From the NCBI GenBank assembly GCA_947460825.1, contig CANHHA010000022.1, positions 1 through 48,137 on the forward strand: 48,137 nucleotides of DNA. The letters run 5' to 3'. Below are positions 8,486 to 20,222 of this stretch, piece after piece (position 1 is the stretch's first letter; every line of letters starts with the position of its first letter). The position numbers were made by a program, and so were the translations under genes. This DNA is from Flavobacteriales bacterium (GTDB lineage Bacteria; Bacteroidota; Bacteroidia; Flavobacteriales_D; Crocinitomicaceae). The notes under the pieces are model-generated. The model had not been told where the DNA came from. It was given only the letters and a program-made list of their open reading frames with translations, and ran no database searches.

Positions 8486-9004
8486 TTATTCTTTGGTTAT
8501 CCCCATTTCTTCTAAGACGGTGTTACTTATGTCTGCCTCTTTGTCTGCATAGATTAAGTTACTTTGATTGGCTTTATCAAAAACAAAGGTATATCCTTCT
8601 GATTTAGCTACCTTTTTCATCGCCGTGTAGATCCGGTCTTGAATCGGCTTGATTAACTCTTGACGTTTCATAAAATAATCACCATTCAATCCAAAACGCT
8701 GTGTTTGTAAATCCAACGTTTCTTTTTCCAGTTTTTCTATTTCTGATTTCCGTTTTGCTTTTTCTTCTGCGGGCAATAAAATCTCTTCTTTATTAAAGGT
8801 TTCTTTTTGCGACTTAATTACATTGAATCGATCTTCAATATCTTTGGTCCAAGTTTCCGCGAGTTTATCAAGTTTTGCTTTTGATTCCGCATATTCTGGA
8901 ATACTATTTAAGATATAATCAGAGTCGATAAAGGCAAAAGATTGTGCATTCAAACTGGAAAGGAACCCAAATAAAAAAACTAAGAGTAGATAGGATGATT
9001 TCAT
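8486..9004 (-). CDS. OmpH/Skp-family periplasmic chaperone (first copy)
   Basis: A 172-residue exported protein with a signal peptide (about 1-20), the FAFIDSDYILNSIPEY segment typical of the family, a Lys/Glu-rich coiled-coil arm (about 40-125) and the SEGYTFVFDKANQSNLIY closing strand. It should act as a Skp-like holdase for outer-membrane protein precursors handed to BamA. It lies between bamA (50 bases upstream) and a second ompH-like gene. A TAATTTCG sequence in the gap to bamA could give an extra promoter, but the gene most likely also belongs to the uppS-bamA transcript. Confidence 0.88.
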   Translation of the reverse strand: MKSSYLLLVFLFGFLSSLNAQSFAFIDSDYILNSIPEYAESKAKLDKLAETWTKDIEDRFNVIKSQKETFNKEEILLPAEEKAKRKSEIEKLEKETLDLQTQRFGLNGDYFMKRQELIKPIQDRIYTAMKKVAKSEGYTFVFDKANQSNLIYADKEADISNTVLEEMGITKE

Positions 9005-9027
9005 TTTTGTTTTTTGACCTCGAACGG

Positions 9028-9035
9028 CGAAATTA
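9028..9035 (-). promoter_or_regulatory. Possible internal promoter before the ompH pair
   Basis: TAATTTCG on the minus strand fits TAnnTTTG with one change and sits 24 bases before the first ompH-like start. There is no convincing -33 element. Confidence 0.3.
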
Positions 9036-9054
9036 CAACATTATTATTAATTTT

Positions 9055-11607
9055 TTACAATTCACCAAGGTTCATGCCAATCGTGAAACTTAACTTAGGA
9101 TAGAATCCTTTATTCGTTATTGATGCGTCGGATGGTCCATTATATCCGGAAGACCACGAGTCTAATTTGTCAAATCCAAGACCATAATCAAGGCCTAACA
9201 TTCCGAACATTGGTAGAAAGACCCGAAGTCCTACACCCGCCGCGCGTTTTACATTAAACGGGTTAAAATTCTTTAGATCTGGATAAGTGTTTCCTGCCTC
9301 CAAAAAGCCAGTAACATAAAATGTGGCTTGTGGATTTAATGAGATGGGATACCGCAACTCTAAGGTGTATTTGGCAATGATTGGGTCTGAGCCCGAAGAG
9401 GATATTGCTTGATCCTCATACCCTCGAAGTGCGATTATTTCTCTACCTCCAAGCTGATTTACACCCGTGAGCCCACTTCCTCCCATGGTAAACCGGTCGA
9501 ACGGTGTGACGCCCTTTGCTGCGGTGTAAGCACCGATGTAGCCAAAGCCAAAGCGTGGCATTAGAACGAGTTTTCGGTTAGCAGTAAGGGGAAGGTACCA
9601 TTCTCCAGTAAATTTAAATTTAAAATATTCGAGGTATAGGTATTTTTCCGCAATGGACATGGTTGCATAATCTAAGCCCTTCTGAAAATACGAATATGGA
9701 AGCGACGATTTTGCAGTTAAGGTGAAGTTTGACCCACTTTGTGGATAAATCGGTGCACTTACCGATGAGCGCTGAAGTACATATTTTAATGCAATATCGT
9801 TTGAATATCCTTTTGGGAACAAGGGAAAACGAAAATCATTAACCACATCGTAATACTGATAGCTCAGTTCATAGTAAGCCGTGAAATAATCATCCGGGAA
9901 CTTCTTTCTGCGTTGCAATCCTACCCCAACTCCTGTGATGGATATTCCGTTATATGCTGGATTGGTTCGGATAAAGCCGTTCGATGAAAGAGCGGTATTG
10001 TTAAGCCAAAACGAAAGGGCATTAGGTTTTTTACCTCCTAACCAAGGCTCCGTAAAGGAAAAGGTATAGCCTTGATAAAATCGGCCATTGGATTGTGCGC
10101 GTATTGACAAGCGTTGGCCATCTCCACCAGGAAGGGGAGCCCAAGCAGATTTCTTAAAAAATCTCTTTGTAGAAAAATTATTAAAGGTTAACCCTAGGGT
10201 TCCAATAATGCGACCAGAACCTGTTGGACCTGCACCACCGTATCCACCTGATAGCTCGATTTGATCTGAGGATTTCTCTTCCACTACATATTGAATGTCT
10301 ACCGTTCCTTTTTCCGGATTCGGCATTGGATTGACTTTCATGGTTTGGTCGTTAAAAAATCCAAGTTGGGATAATTCGCGTTGCGTCCGCATGATGTCTT
10401 CCTTGTTGAATAAGTCTCCTGGTTTTGTTCGGATTTCTCTATAAATAACTTGATCGTTGGTCTTTGTGTTTCCGATAACGGTTATTTCGCCATAGCGAGC
10501 TTCTTTTCCTTCATAAATACGGAACTGATAATTAATAAAATTACCGGAAACACTAGTCTCTATTGGAAAAACCTGAAAAAACAAGTGTCCCTTGTTCATA
10601 TATAGGGAATTAATATCTCGTCCATCTTCTCCCCCATTTAATCGTTTTTCAAGCAAGGTTTTATTATATACATCGCCCTTTTTGATTCCAATTACTGAGT
10701 CAAGAAAACTTGAGCGATATTTACTGTTCCCCAACCATTCAAAATCGCCGAAATAATACTTGCTTCCTTCGTCTATTGATATGCGAATAATTAAATTTTT
10801 CGGGTCTTGAAAAAACACGGTGTCCCGTACAATGTGTGCATCTCTTAAGCCGGCGGCATAAAACTTTTCTAATAGGATCTTTTTATCTTTTTCGTAGGTT
10901 GAAACGGTGTATTTTGAACGTTTAAAAACTCGAAGAATCGACTTCTTTTTTGTGTCCTTCATGGCCAAATATAACTTCCAATGCGCGATACTTTCTACCC
11001 CTTCCAATTGAATTTCTTTAATTCCGATTTTCTCTCCTCGATTAATATCGATAATAAACACTTCTGAGTCATTCATTATGGTATCCTTAACCCGACTGAT
11101 GGAGGTAGAAACCGCATAAAATCCTTTTTCTCTAAAAAACCCACGAATCTTAGCCTCCGTTTGAAATATTAAGTTTTCTGTTATCGTTTTACCCGAAAAT
11201 AAATCTAATTCCTCTCTCAATTTATCGGCCTCTCGTTTCGGGATGCCTTTAAATTTAAAATGAGATAATTTAGGCCTTGCTTTAAGATGTATTGATAAAT
11301 AAACGATTCCTTGAACTTCTTTATCCAATACGATTGAAATATCGGAAAATAATTCTTCCTCCCAAAGATTCCGAATTGCTTTGCTTAACAAGTCTCCCGG
11401 GATGGTGATTTTTTGTCCTTGACGAAGTCCAGCTACAGCTTTAATGGCTTGTTGGTCAAAATTATCTGCTCCGACAACGCGTACAGGCCCAATTTCATAT
11501 TCGGTAGGCGTTTCAAAATCACGAGACACCCCCTCTAAGCCATTGGTAGTAAATTGGCTCCAACAGGGAAACGCACATAACAACAAGAAATATATTAAAA
11601 TTCTCAT
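9055..11607 (-). CDS. bamA: Outer-membrane protein assembly factor BamA
   Basis: An 850-residue Omp85 protein, the core insertase that folds beta-barrel proteins into the outer membrane. A signal peptide (1-17) is followed by several POTRA domains (about 35-440), visible as repeated segments such as KIGIKEIQLEGV and ARYGEITVIGNTKTND, then the 16-strand barrel (about 450-850) with QIELSGGYGGAGPTGSGRI at its start. The barrel contains the Omp85 LRGYED motif (family VRGF/LRGY) and ends in a C-terminal beta strand (SFTIGMNLGEL). Its start overlaps the uppS stop by 4 bases. Downstream lie the two Skp-like chaperones that supply its clients. Confidence 0.93.
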   Translation of the reverse strand: MRILIYFLLLCAFPCWSQFTTNGLEGVSRDFETPTEYEIGPVRVVGADNFDQQAIKAVAGLRQGQKITIPGDLLSKAIRNLWEEELFSDISIVLDKEVQGIVYLSIHLKARPKLSHFKFKGIPKREADKLREELDLFSGKTITENLIFQTEAKIRGFFREKGFYAVSTSISRVKDTIMNDSEVFIIDINRGEKIGIKEIQLEGVESIAHWKLYLAMKDTKKKSILRVFKRSKYTVSTYEKDKKILLEKFYAAGLRDAHIVRDTVFFQDPKNLIIRISIDEGSKYYFGDFEWLGNSKYRSSFLDSVIGIKKGDVYNKTLLEKRLNGGEDGRDINSLYMNKGHLFFQVFPIETSVSGNFINYQFRIYEGKEARYGEITVIGNTKTNDQVIYREIRTKPGDLFNKEDIMRTQRELSQLGFFNDQTMKVNPMPNPEKGTVDIQYVVEEKSSDQIELSGGYGGAGPTGSGRIIGTLGLTFNNFSTKRFFKKSAWAPLPGGDGQRLSIRAQSNGRFYQGYTFSFTEPWLGGKKPNALSFWLNNTALSSNGFIRTNPAYNGISITGVGVGLQRRKKFPDDYFTAYYELSYQYYDVVNDFRFPLFPKGYSNDIALKYVLQRSSVSAPIYPQSGSNFTLTAKSSLPYSYFQKGLDYATMSIAEKYLYLEYFKFKFTGEWYLPLTANRKLVLMPRFGFGYIGAYTAAKGVTPFDRFTMGGSGLTGVNQLGGREIIALRGYEDQAISSSGSDPIIAKYTLELRYPISLNPQATFYVTGFLEAGNTYPDLKNFNPFNVKRAAGVGLRVFLPMFGMLGLDYGLGFDKLDSWSSGYNGPSDASITNKGFYPKLSFTIGMNLGEL

Positions 11608-12347
11608 TTTTCGATAATTACTTGTTCTGAAGTTTTGCCAAAACGACGCTCCCGACGTTGATAATCATAAATGGCTTCGACTAAGTGTTCTCTTCGGAAT
11701 TCAGGCCAAAAAACTGGTGTAAAATGCAATTCAGCATACGCCAATTGCCACAAGAGGAAATTACTAATTCTATGTTCTCCACTTGTTCTAATGACTAATT
11801 CAGGGTCTGGAATTCCTTTCGTATACAATGCTTTTTCAAAGGAATCCACGGTAATTTCTTCTATACCAAGTGAATTGCTCTGAACTTGCTCAACGATCGT
11901 TCTCGTTGCTGACAGGATTTCCTCTCGCGACGAATAATTCAGCGCCAACACCAAATTGATATTCGTGTTATTAGCAGTCCCGGAGATGGCTTCATTTAAA
12001 CTGTCGACACATGCACTTGGTAATTTACTCACATCACCAATGGTTGTTAGTCGAACGCCATTCTCATGCATCGATGCCAATTCTCCGTGAATTGAGGAAA
12101 CCAACAATTCCATTAATCCGTCAATTTCTTGCTGCGGTCGACCCCAGTTTTCAGCGGAGAACGCATACAGCGTTAGGTATTTCACGCCAAATTCTGCCGC
12201 TACTTTCAGCGTTTCTCGAACCGATTCAACCCCACTTAGATGCCCGTAAAGCCGGTCTCGGCCTTTTGCTCTGGCCCAACGACCATTTCCATCCATAATG
12301 ATTGCAATATGCTTCGGGATGTTTGATGAATCTAATTGCTTTGGCAC
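11604..12347 (-). CDS. uppS: Isoprenyl (undecaprenyl) diphosphate synthase
   Basis: A 247-residue cis-prenyltransferase that condenses isopentenyl diphosphate onto farnesyl diphosphate to make the C55 carrier lipid for peptidoglycan and surface glycans. Signature motifs are all present: IAIIMDGNGRWA with catalytic D19, YLTLYAFSAENWGRP, and RTSGEHRISNFLLWQLAYAE near the end. The start is GTG; no better ATG is in frame upstream, and the motif spacing matches the family. It is the first gene of the uppS-bamA-ompH-ompH run and has its own candidate promoter in the 85-base gap after atpC. Confidence 0.93.
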   Translation of the reverse strand: MPKQLDSSNIPKHIAIIMDGNGRWARAKGRDRLYGHLSGVESVRETLKVAAEFGVKYLTLYAFSAENWGRPQQEIDGLMELLVSSIHGELASMHENGVRLTTIGDVSKLPSACVDSLNEAISGTANNTNINLVLALNYSSREEILSATRTIVEQVQSNSLGIEEITVDSFEKALYTKGIPDPELVIRTSGEHRISNFLLWQLAYAELHFTPVFWPEFRREHLVEAIYDYQRRERRFGKTSEQVIIEK

Positions 12348-12369
12348 CTTAACTAGGAATTAATTTGGG

Positions 12370-12403
12370 CGAATATAAGAAAAGTAGGACGGGAAACCCA
12401 AAA
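12370..12403 (-). promoter_or_regulatory. Candidate promoter of uppS-bamA operon
   Basis: On the minus strand TTTTG, then 21 bases, then TATATTCG, close to the Bacteroidota TTTG-N19-21-TAnnTTTG consensus, placed about 23 bases before the uppS GTG. Confidence 0.55.
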
Positions 12404-12432
12404 CAAAAGACAACTTAACATGTCTTAACAGC

Positions 12433-12710
12433 CTAATCGGCTAACAACACAATCTTATCGCCTAGCATTTCAGCCACCCCACCGTTTATATGATAACTAA
12501 AAACGGATGTTTTTCCTGTATCAATTAACTTCTCGCTGCTTACCGCTGAACGGTCTGCCACAGAAATCATCACCGTTCCGGGCTTTAATGCAGAAATGAT
12601 TGCGGCGTGTCCTGTGAGGACTTGGAATTCTCCATCAATTCCTGGCATGGTAACCGAAGTCACTTCGCCGTGGAAAATTTGCGCTTCAGGAGTGAGAATA
12701 TCTAAGATCA

Positions 12711-12711
<1 letters not shown>
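12433..12711 (-). CDS. atpC: F1-ATPase epsilon subunit
   Basis: A 92-residue protein matching the N-terminal beta-sandwich domain of the F1 epsilon subunit, with MILDILTPEAQIFHGEVTSVTMPG and FQVLTGHAAIISAL. The C-terminal helical hairpin found in the E. coli protein is absent, which is usual for this phylum. In the central stalk it links gamma to the c-ring and regulates ATP hydrolysis. Its ATG overlaps the atpD stop by one base (TAATG), so the two are co-translated. The other ATP synthase genes are not in the window, matching the split atpDC arrangement common in Bacteroidota. Confidence 0.92.
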
Positions 12712-15477
<2,766 letters not shown>

Positions 15478-15481
<4 letters not shown>

Positions 15482-15813
15482 TTTTTCAAGAGCTTATCTA
15501 TTTGATCAGCATAATCCAAAGAGTCATCTAGAAAAAACCTAAGGCTAGGAATTTTGCGCATGTTTTTAAGTCGGTTCCCGACCTCCCTTCGAATTACACC
15601 GGTATTCGACTCAATCGATGCGAGAACGGCCGCAGGGTCTTTATGGGCAAAAACACTAAGATAACACCTTGCCAAGGACAAATCTGCCGTTACCCTTACC
15701 ACCGTAACGGACACCATGGCGCCCAAGGTGATTTCACCAGATTTCATTAACAAAAATGCTGAAAGTTCTTGGCGAATAGCCGCCTCAATTTTTTGTTGTC
15801 TAATACTACTCAT
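15478..15813 (-). CDS. rbfA: Ribosome-binding factor A
   Basis: A 111-residue KH-like protein that binds the 30S subunit late in assembly and helps mature the 16S rRNA 5' end. The sequence runs MSSIRQQKIEAAIRQELSAF, then VTVVRVTADLSLARCYLSVF and a C-terminal RKIPSLRFFLDDSLDYADQI, all characteristic of the family. I start at 15813, not at the ATG eight codons upstream, because the conserved helix begins here and a TAACTTTG promoter box overlaps the upstream part. The permease gene follows with a 4-base overlap. Confidence 0.92.
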
Positions 15814-15818
15814 TGGGT

Positions 15819-15826
15819 CAAAGTTA
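15819..15826 (-). promoter_or_regulatory. Candidate -7 box of rbfA
   Basis: TAACTTTG on the minus strand is an exact TAnnTTTG match just upstream of the chosen rbfA start. It lies back to back with the box for the divergent ABC exporter. Confidence 0.45.
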
Positions 15827-15866
15827 CGAATCTTCACGGGGTGTTTTACCTTGTCTTAACAAAATG

Positions 15867-15874
15867 TATCTTTG
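15867..15874 (+). promoter_or_regulatory. Candidate promoter of the ABC exporter
   Basis: TATCTTTG is an exact TAnnTTTG match, with TTTT 19 bases upstream at 15844-15847. It covers the ATG at 15864 and supports the TTG at 15882 as start. Confidence 0.5.
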
Positions 15875-15881
15875 TGCTTCA

Positions 15882-17732
15882 TTGAAAGACCTTAAAAAAA
15901 TCATATCGTATACCTTCGTATACAAAGGAATTGCGCTCCTTGTGGTCGCATGTAACCTGCTTTTTGTGATTTTTAACTTGCTGTCCTTAGTGTTATTCAT
16001 CCCGGTTTTGCAACTCATTTTTAGGAGCCCGAATGCATTACGCATGCCCAAGAACCCAAAAAATCCAGATTCCATCTTAGATTTCGGAAGATTCCTCAAG
16101 GAATTTTACGAGTTCCATATGGCATCCATGGTAAAACAAGACCCAGAGTTTACGCTACTTGTCGTTTGTTTGAGTGTTTTTACTGCTTTTTTTTTAAAAA
16201 ATCTTTTCCGGTATGGGGCGGTTTGGTTTCAATCGCAACTGCGCATGGCGGTGGTTAGGGATGTGCGAAATGAACTGTTTTACAAGGTCTTGATTTTACC
16301 CCTATCCTTCCACTCCAATGAACGCCGGGGTGATATTATGGCGCGAATGAATAGCGATGTGGGGGAGATCGAGGTTGCGGTAGTAAGCATGCTTGAATTA
16401 ATTTTCCGAGAACCCATCGCGGTCATTATTAACGTGGTAACACTGATTTTACTGAGCCCGGAATTGACCCTTTTTTCACTCTTCCTCTTGCCTGTTTCTG
16501 CCTTTGTGATTTCGAAAATTAATAAAAGCCTGAAAAGAACTGCGAAACAAGGACAAGAACAAACCGGGTTATTGTATGCGTCCATTGATGAGGCCCTAAA
16601 TGGAGTGCGAATCATTAAGGCTTTTGGCGCGATTCAATTCATAAAAATGCGTTTCGAGCACGTTAATTTATTGCATCAACGCCTCATAACCAAGACCTTT
16701 AGAAAAAAAGATTTAGCACCACTAATTAATGAAACCCTTGGTGCGCTCATTATGCTTTTATTGGTGTTTTTTGGGGGGCGGCTGATTCTAAACCATCAAA
16801 GCGGTGTTTTATCGGGAGAAGTGTTTCTTACCTTTATCATCGTATTCTCTCAAATGTTACGTCCAATTCAGGGCATTTCATCGTCCCTTGCCAATCTTGC
16901 TAAAGCACGTGTATCCTTAGGCCGTATCCAAGAAATTCTCGTACAAGATGAAGTGATTAAAAATGCCCCGAACGCGATTAAGTTGTCTGCCTTTGAAGGC
17001 ACGATTGCTTTTAATGGCGTCTCGTTTTCCTATACCTCAGACTTGGTTCTTGAAGATATTTCATTTGAGATTAAAAAGGGTCAAACCATCGCCGTGGTAG
17101 GGGAGTCGGGGAGTGGAAAGTCTACATTACTGGATTTAATCCCAAGGTTTCACGATCCCTCGGCAGGGAATATAACCATTGACGGAATAGATTTGCGAGC
17201 CATTGACATTCAACACTTGAGACAAATGATTGGGATCGTTGCTCAAGACTCCTTGCTTTTTAATGCCACTATTTTAGAGAATATTGCTTTTGGAGACGAA
17301 GCCCCGGATATGAACCGAGCCGTTGCTGCTGCAAAAAACGCGAATGCGTTTGAATTTATAACAATGCTTGACGGTGGTTTTGAATACAACGTAGGTGATC
17401 GGGGAAACAAACTTTCCGGAGGACAGAAACAACGCATTAGCATTGCTCGGGCAATGTATAAGAATCCTGAAATTTTGTTGCTTGACGAAGCGACCTCAGC
17501 CTTAGATACAGAATCAGAAAGACAAGTACAGCTTGCCCTAGATTCAATCATGAAGGGAAAAACAAGTATTGTGGTTGCACATCGATTGAGTACCATCATT
17601 AATGCTGACGTGATCATGGTCTTTAAAAAAGGGAGAATTGTTGAAACGGGCTCACACCAACAACTCCTCCAAAAACAGGGCGATTATGCCAAGTTTTGTC
17701 AGCTTCAAGGCATTGGCCTTGAAAAAAAGTAA
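15882..17732 (+). CDS. MsbA-type ABC exporter (membrane domain fused to ATPase)
   Basis: About 616 residues: an N-terminal ABC transmembrane domain (six helices, about 1-330) and a C-terminal nucleotide-binding domain with Walker A GESGSGKST, signature KLSGGQKQR, Walker B EILLLDEATSALD and the switch histidine in VVAHRLST. The family works as a dimer flipping lipids such as lipid A precursors or exporting hydrophobic compounds. The start is uncertain. I favour TTG at 15882 (reading MKDLKKIISYTF, like relatives) because a promoter box covers the in-frame ATG at 15864, and the one at 15813 lies opposite rbfA. It diverges from rbfA; a T9SS protein gene follows. Confidence 0.88.
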   Translation: MKDLKKIISYTFVYKGIALLVVACNLLFVIFNLLSLVLFIPVLQLIFRSPNALRMPKNPKNPDSILDFGRFLKEFYEFHMASMVKQDPEFTLLVVCLSVFTAFFLKNLFRYGAVWFQSQLRMAVVRDVRNELFYKVLILPLSFHSNERRGDIMARMNSDVGEIEVAVVSMLELIFREPIAVIINVVTLILLSPELTLFSLFLLPVSAFVISKINKSLKRTAKQGQEQTGLLYASIDEALNGVRIIKAFGAIQFIKMRFEHVNLLHQRLITKTFRKKDLAPLINETLGALIMLLLVFFGGRLILNHQSGVLSGEVFLTFIIVFSQMLRPIQGISSSLANLAKARVSLGRIQEILVQDEVIKNAPNAIKLSAFEGTIAFNGVSFSYTSDLVLEDISFEIKKGQTIAVVGESGSGKSTLLDLIPRFHDPSAGNITIDGIDLRAIDIQHLRQMIGIVAQDSLLFNATILENIAFGDEAPDMNRAVAAAKNANAFEFITMLDGGFEYNVGDRGNKLSGGQKQRISIARAMYKNPEILLLDEATSALDTESERQVQLALDSIMKGKTSIVVAHRLSTIINADVIMVFKKGRIVETGSHQQLLQKQGDYAKFCQLQGIGLEKK

Positions 17733-17786
17733 AAAAAAGCTTAACTTTTAACAACGTTTTCAGTTCTTATTCGTTGAAATTATATC

Positions 17787-20174
17787 ATGAAGGGTTGGCG
17801 CATATTATTAATGTTTGGTTTTCTTATCAACCTGTATTCAGGTGCTGCCCAGCTCATCACTACCAGCGGGCAAGCCCCTCAGGGTTTGGTACAAAACGTA
17901 TTAATTGGGCCCGGTGTTACCGTAAGTAACATTCTATACAACGGTAGTCCAACAGCCATTGGATCATTTAGTGCTAACGGAACGAACCTTGGGATTGCTC
18001 AAGGAATTGTTATGACCACGGGTACCGTAATGAATAATGGTGCTGGGCCGCAAGGACCTAACAATGCCCCGTCTTCTGGCACCGACAATAATATGCCGGG
18101 CTCCGGAATCTTGTCAGGTATAATTCAAGGAACTCAAACCTATAATGCGGCAACACTGGAGTTTGATTTTATCCCCTATGCAGACACCGTTCGATTCAAG
18201 TATGTTTTTGGTTCTGAGGAATATCCTGAATTTGCCCCTCCCAATAATTCCACCTACAATGATGTGTTCGGTTTTTTTATTTCTGGTCCCGGGATTGTGG
18301 GCCTACAGAACATTGCTCAATTGCCGAACGGAGGAGGTGTTGTATCGATTAACAACGTGAATGCTATTACGAATGCACTGTATTACAATGCCAACGGAGA
18401 TGGCAGCATGGCGCCTTATAATACCTCTCCAAATTACATTCAATATGATGGATTCACCGATGTTTTAGAAGCGGTTTCCGCCGTTCAGTGCGGTCAAACC
18501 TATCATTTAATCCTTGCCATTGCCGATGTTGGTGATGGTTCTTGGGACTCGGGAATTTTCTTGGAAGCCAACAGTCTAAGTTCGAAAACGCCCGTTGATG
18601 TGAGCGCCACCATATCCCAGCAAGTATTTGCCAATCCGGATTGGATGGCAGAAGGATGTGTTTCCGCAACAGTAACCGTGACCCGACAAAGCAACATTAA
18701 TAGTCCGCTTTCAATTCCTTTAACCGTGAGTGGTTCAGCAACACAAGGTGTTGATTATTCAGGAATACCCAATGCTGTGAATTTCAGCCCTGGACAGTCT
18801 ATTTATACCTTTCAAATCAATATAAACTCAGACAATTTCGCAGAAGGACTTGAAACCATAGTAATTAATTTCAATGTGGCTGACCCCTGCGGTAATGTTA
18901 CCCCAATTCCATTAACCTTATACATTCAAGATGTCCCCCCTCTTTCTCTTAATTTATCGGATACCACCTTGTTGTGTCCCAACCAACCCATTAGTTTAAC
19001 CGCCGCAATTACCGGTGGCGTCCCTCCATATGTTTATCTTTGGAGCACCGGCGCTACTACGGCATCGATTTCGTTTACTGCGCAATCCTCTCAAACCATT
19101 TATGTTCAAGTAACCGACAATTGTACCGGAGTAACCTTGACCGATACGGCAACGGTGAGTGTGCCCGTTTTTCCACCACTTTCTGTTTTGCTTACCCCTG
19201 ATGTTACCGAAATTTGTCCGTACCTATCACATACGTTTTATAGCACGGTTAGTGGTGGGAATGGCGTGTACACTTACCAATGGAGAACCCTTGGCTCAAA
19301 TACAACAATTTCTACTACAGATAGCCTAAGCGTGACTCCAAGCAGCACTAACAGCTACGTATTAACGGTAACTGACGGCTGCGGAAATCAGGTCCGCGAT
19401 ACCGTAACCTATACCATTACGAGTCCACCGCTACTGTTGAGTATGACCGCAACACAATATATTTGTCCAGGAGATAGCGCCTTTGTATCCGTGGTTGCAA
19501 GCGGTGGTTATGGAAACTATTACTATCTATGGCCATCAAACGGAGCCACAACTCAAGGGATTTGGGTTTACCCTGGAAGTACAAACAGCTATCAAGTATT
19601 GGTTTCTGATGAATGTCAATCCTTTAATGTAAGCGGGTTCAGTCAAGTTCAAATCGTTAAGCCTGTCGCTGACTTTACCATACTCACCACAAATCCAACC
19701 GAGAATTTACCCACTTCTTTTTACAACTTGACCCAAAATGGCTTTGGATACCAATGGTTTTTTGGAGATGGGAGCGGTTCATATGAAATTCATCCAACCC
19801 ATACGTTTAGCCCATACGGCGAATACATCATCACGTTAATTGCAACCGATATAAATGGGTGCGTGGATAGCATTTCGAAACCGATTTATATTCAAGAGGA
19901 GTTTTACATCTATATCCCAAACGCTTTTCTCCCCGATGATAACCGAATTAATGAGGTGTTTTCCGGGAGTTTTGTTGGTGTTGAATGGATTAACATCGAA
20001 GTGTACAACCGGTGGGGTGAACGTTTGTTTTTCTCAGACCAATTAGATTTTAAATGGGATGGTACGTATAACGGCTTGAAAGTACCTGACGGTGTCTATA
20101 CCTGGAAATTGATTTATCGAAGAAATAGACGACAAGAAGAACAGATGACTGGACATGTCACCGTGATAAAATAG
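17787..20174 (+). CDS. Choice-of-anchor L surface protein with type B T9SS sorting domain
   Basis: A 795-residue secreted protein. After a signal peptide (1-21) comes a choice-of-anchor L domain (about 22-270) with FDFIPYADTVRFKYVFGSEEY and NDVFGFFISGPG. Next are a Calx-beta-like segment (about 285-380), PKD/Ig-like repeats with the pattern GGVPPYVYLWSTGATT, and a PKD-like unit with YQWFFGDGSG. The end (about 710-795) is the gliding-motility-associated C-terminal domain: IPNAFLPDDNRINEVF, then VYNRWGERLFF, FKWDGTYNG and GVYTWKLIYR. This type B signal sends the protein through T9SS, usually leaving it on the cell surface. Adhesion is a reasonable guess, but the ligand is unknown. Confidence 0.88.
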   Translation: MKGWRILLMFGFLINLYSGAAQLITTSGQAPQGLVQNVLIGPGVTVSNILYNGSPTAIGSFSANGTNLGIAQGIVMTTGTVMNNGAGPQGPNNAPSSGTDNNMPGSGILSGIIQGTQTYNAATLEFDFIPYADTVRFKYVFGSEEYPEFAPPNNSTYNDVFGFFISGPGIVGLQNIAQLPNGGGVVSINNVNAITNALYYNANGDGSMAPYNTSPNYIQYDGFTDVLEAVSAVQCGQTYHLILAIADVGDGSWDSGIFLEANSLSSKTPVDVSATISQQVFANPDWMAEGCVSATVTVTRQSNINSPLSIPLTVSGSATQGVDYSGIPNAVNFSPGQSIYTFQININSDNFAEGLETIVINFNVADPCGNVTPIPLTLYIQDVPPLSLNLSDTTLLCPNQPISLTAAITGGVPPYVYLWSTGATTASISFTAQSSQTIYVQVTDNCTGVTLTDTATVSVPVFPPLSVLLTPDVTEICPYLSHTFYSTVSGGNGVYTYQWRTLGSNTTISTTDSLSVTPSSTNSYVLTVTDGCGNQVRDTVTYTITSPPLLLSMTATQYICPGDSAFVSVVASGGYGNYYYLWPSNGATTQGIWVYPGSTNSYQVLVSDECQSFNVSGFSQVQIVKPVADFTILTTNPTENLPTSFYNLTQNGFGYQWFFGDGSGSYEIHPTHTFSPYGEYIITLIATDINGCVDSISKPIYIQEEFYIYIPNAFLPDDNRINEVFSGSFVGVEWINIEVYNRWGERLFFSDQLDFKWDGTYNGLKVPDGVYTWKLIYRRNRRQEEQMTGHVTVIK

Positions 20175-20206
20175 TCCGATTTTCCAAAGAATATAAAGAG
20201 TTATTG

Positions 20207-20214
20207 TACCTTCG
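20207..20214 (+). promoter_or_regulatory. Candidate -7 box of lepA
   Basis: TACCTTCG, one change from TAnnTTTG, lies 8 bases before the lepA ATG. A TTTT lies 23 bases upstream, a wide spacing. Confidence 0.4.
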
Positions 20215-20222
20215 CATTCACT

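Noticed and set aside
12405..12426. Short imperfect inverted repeat after atpC as a terminator
   Set aside because: The stem has a mismatch, is AT-rich and lacks a T-tract.
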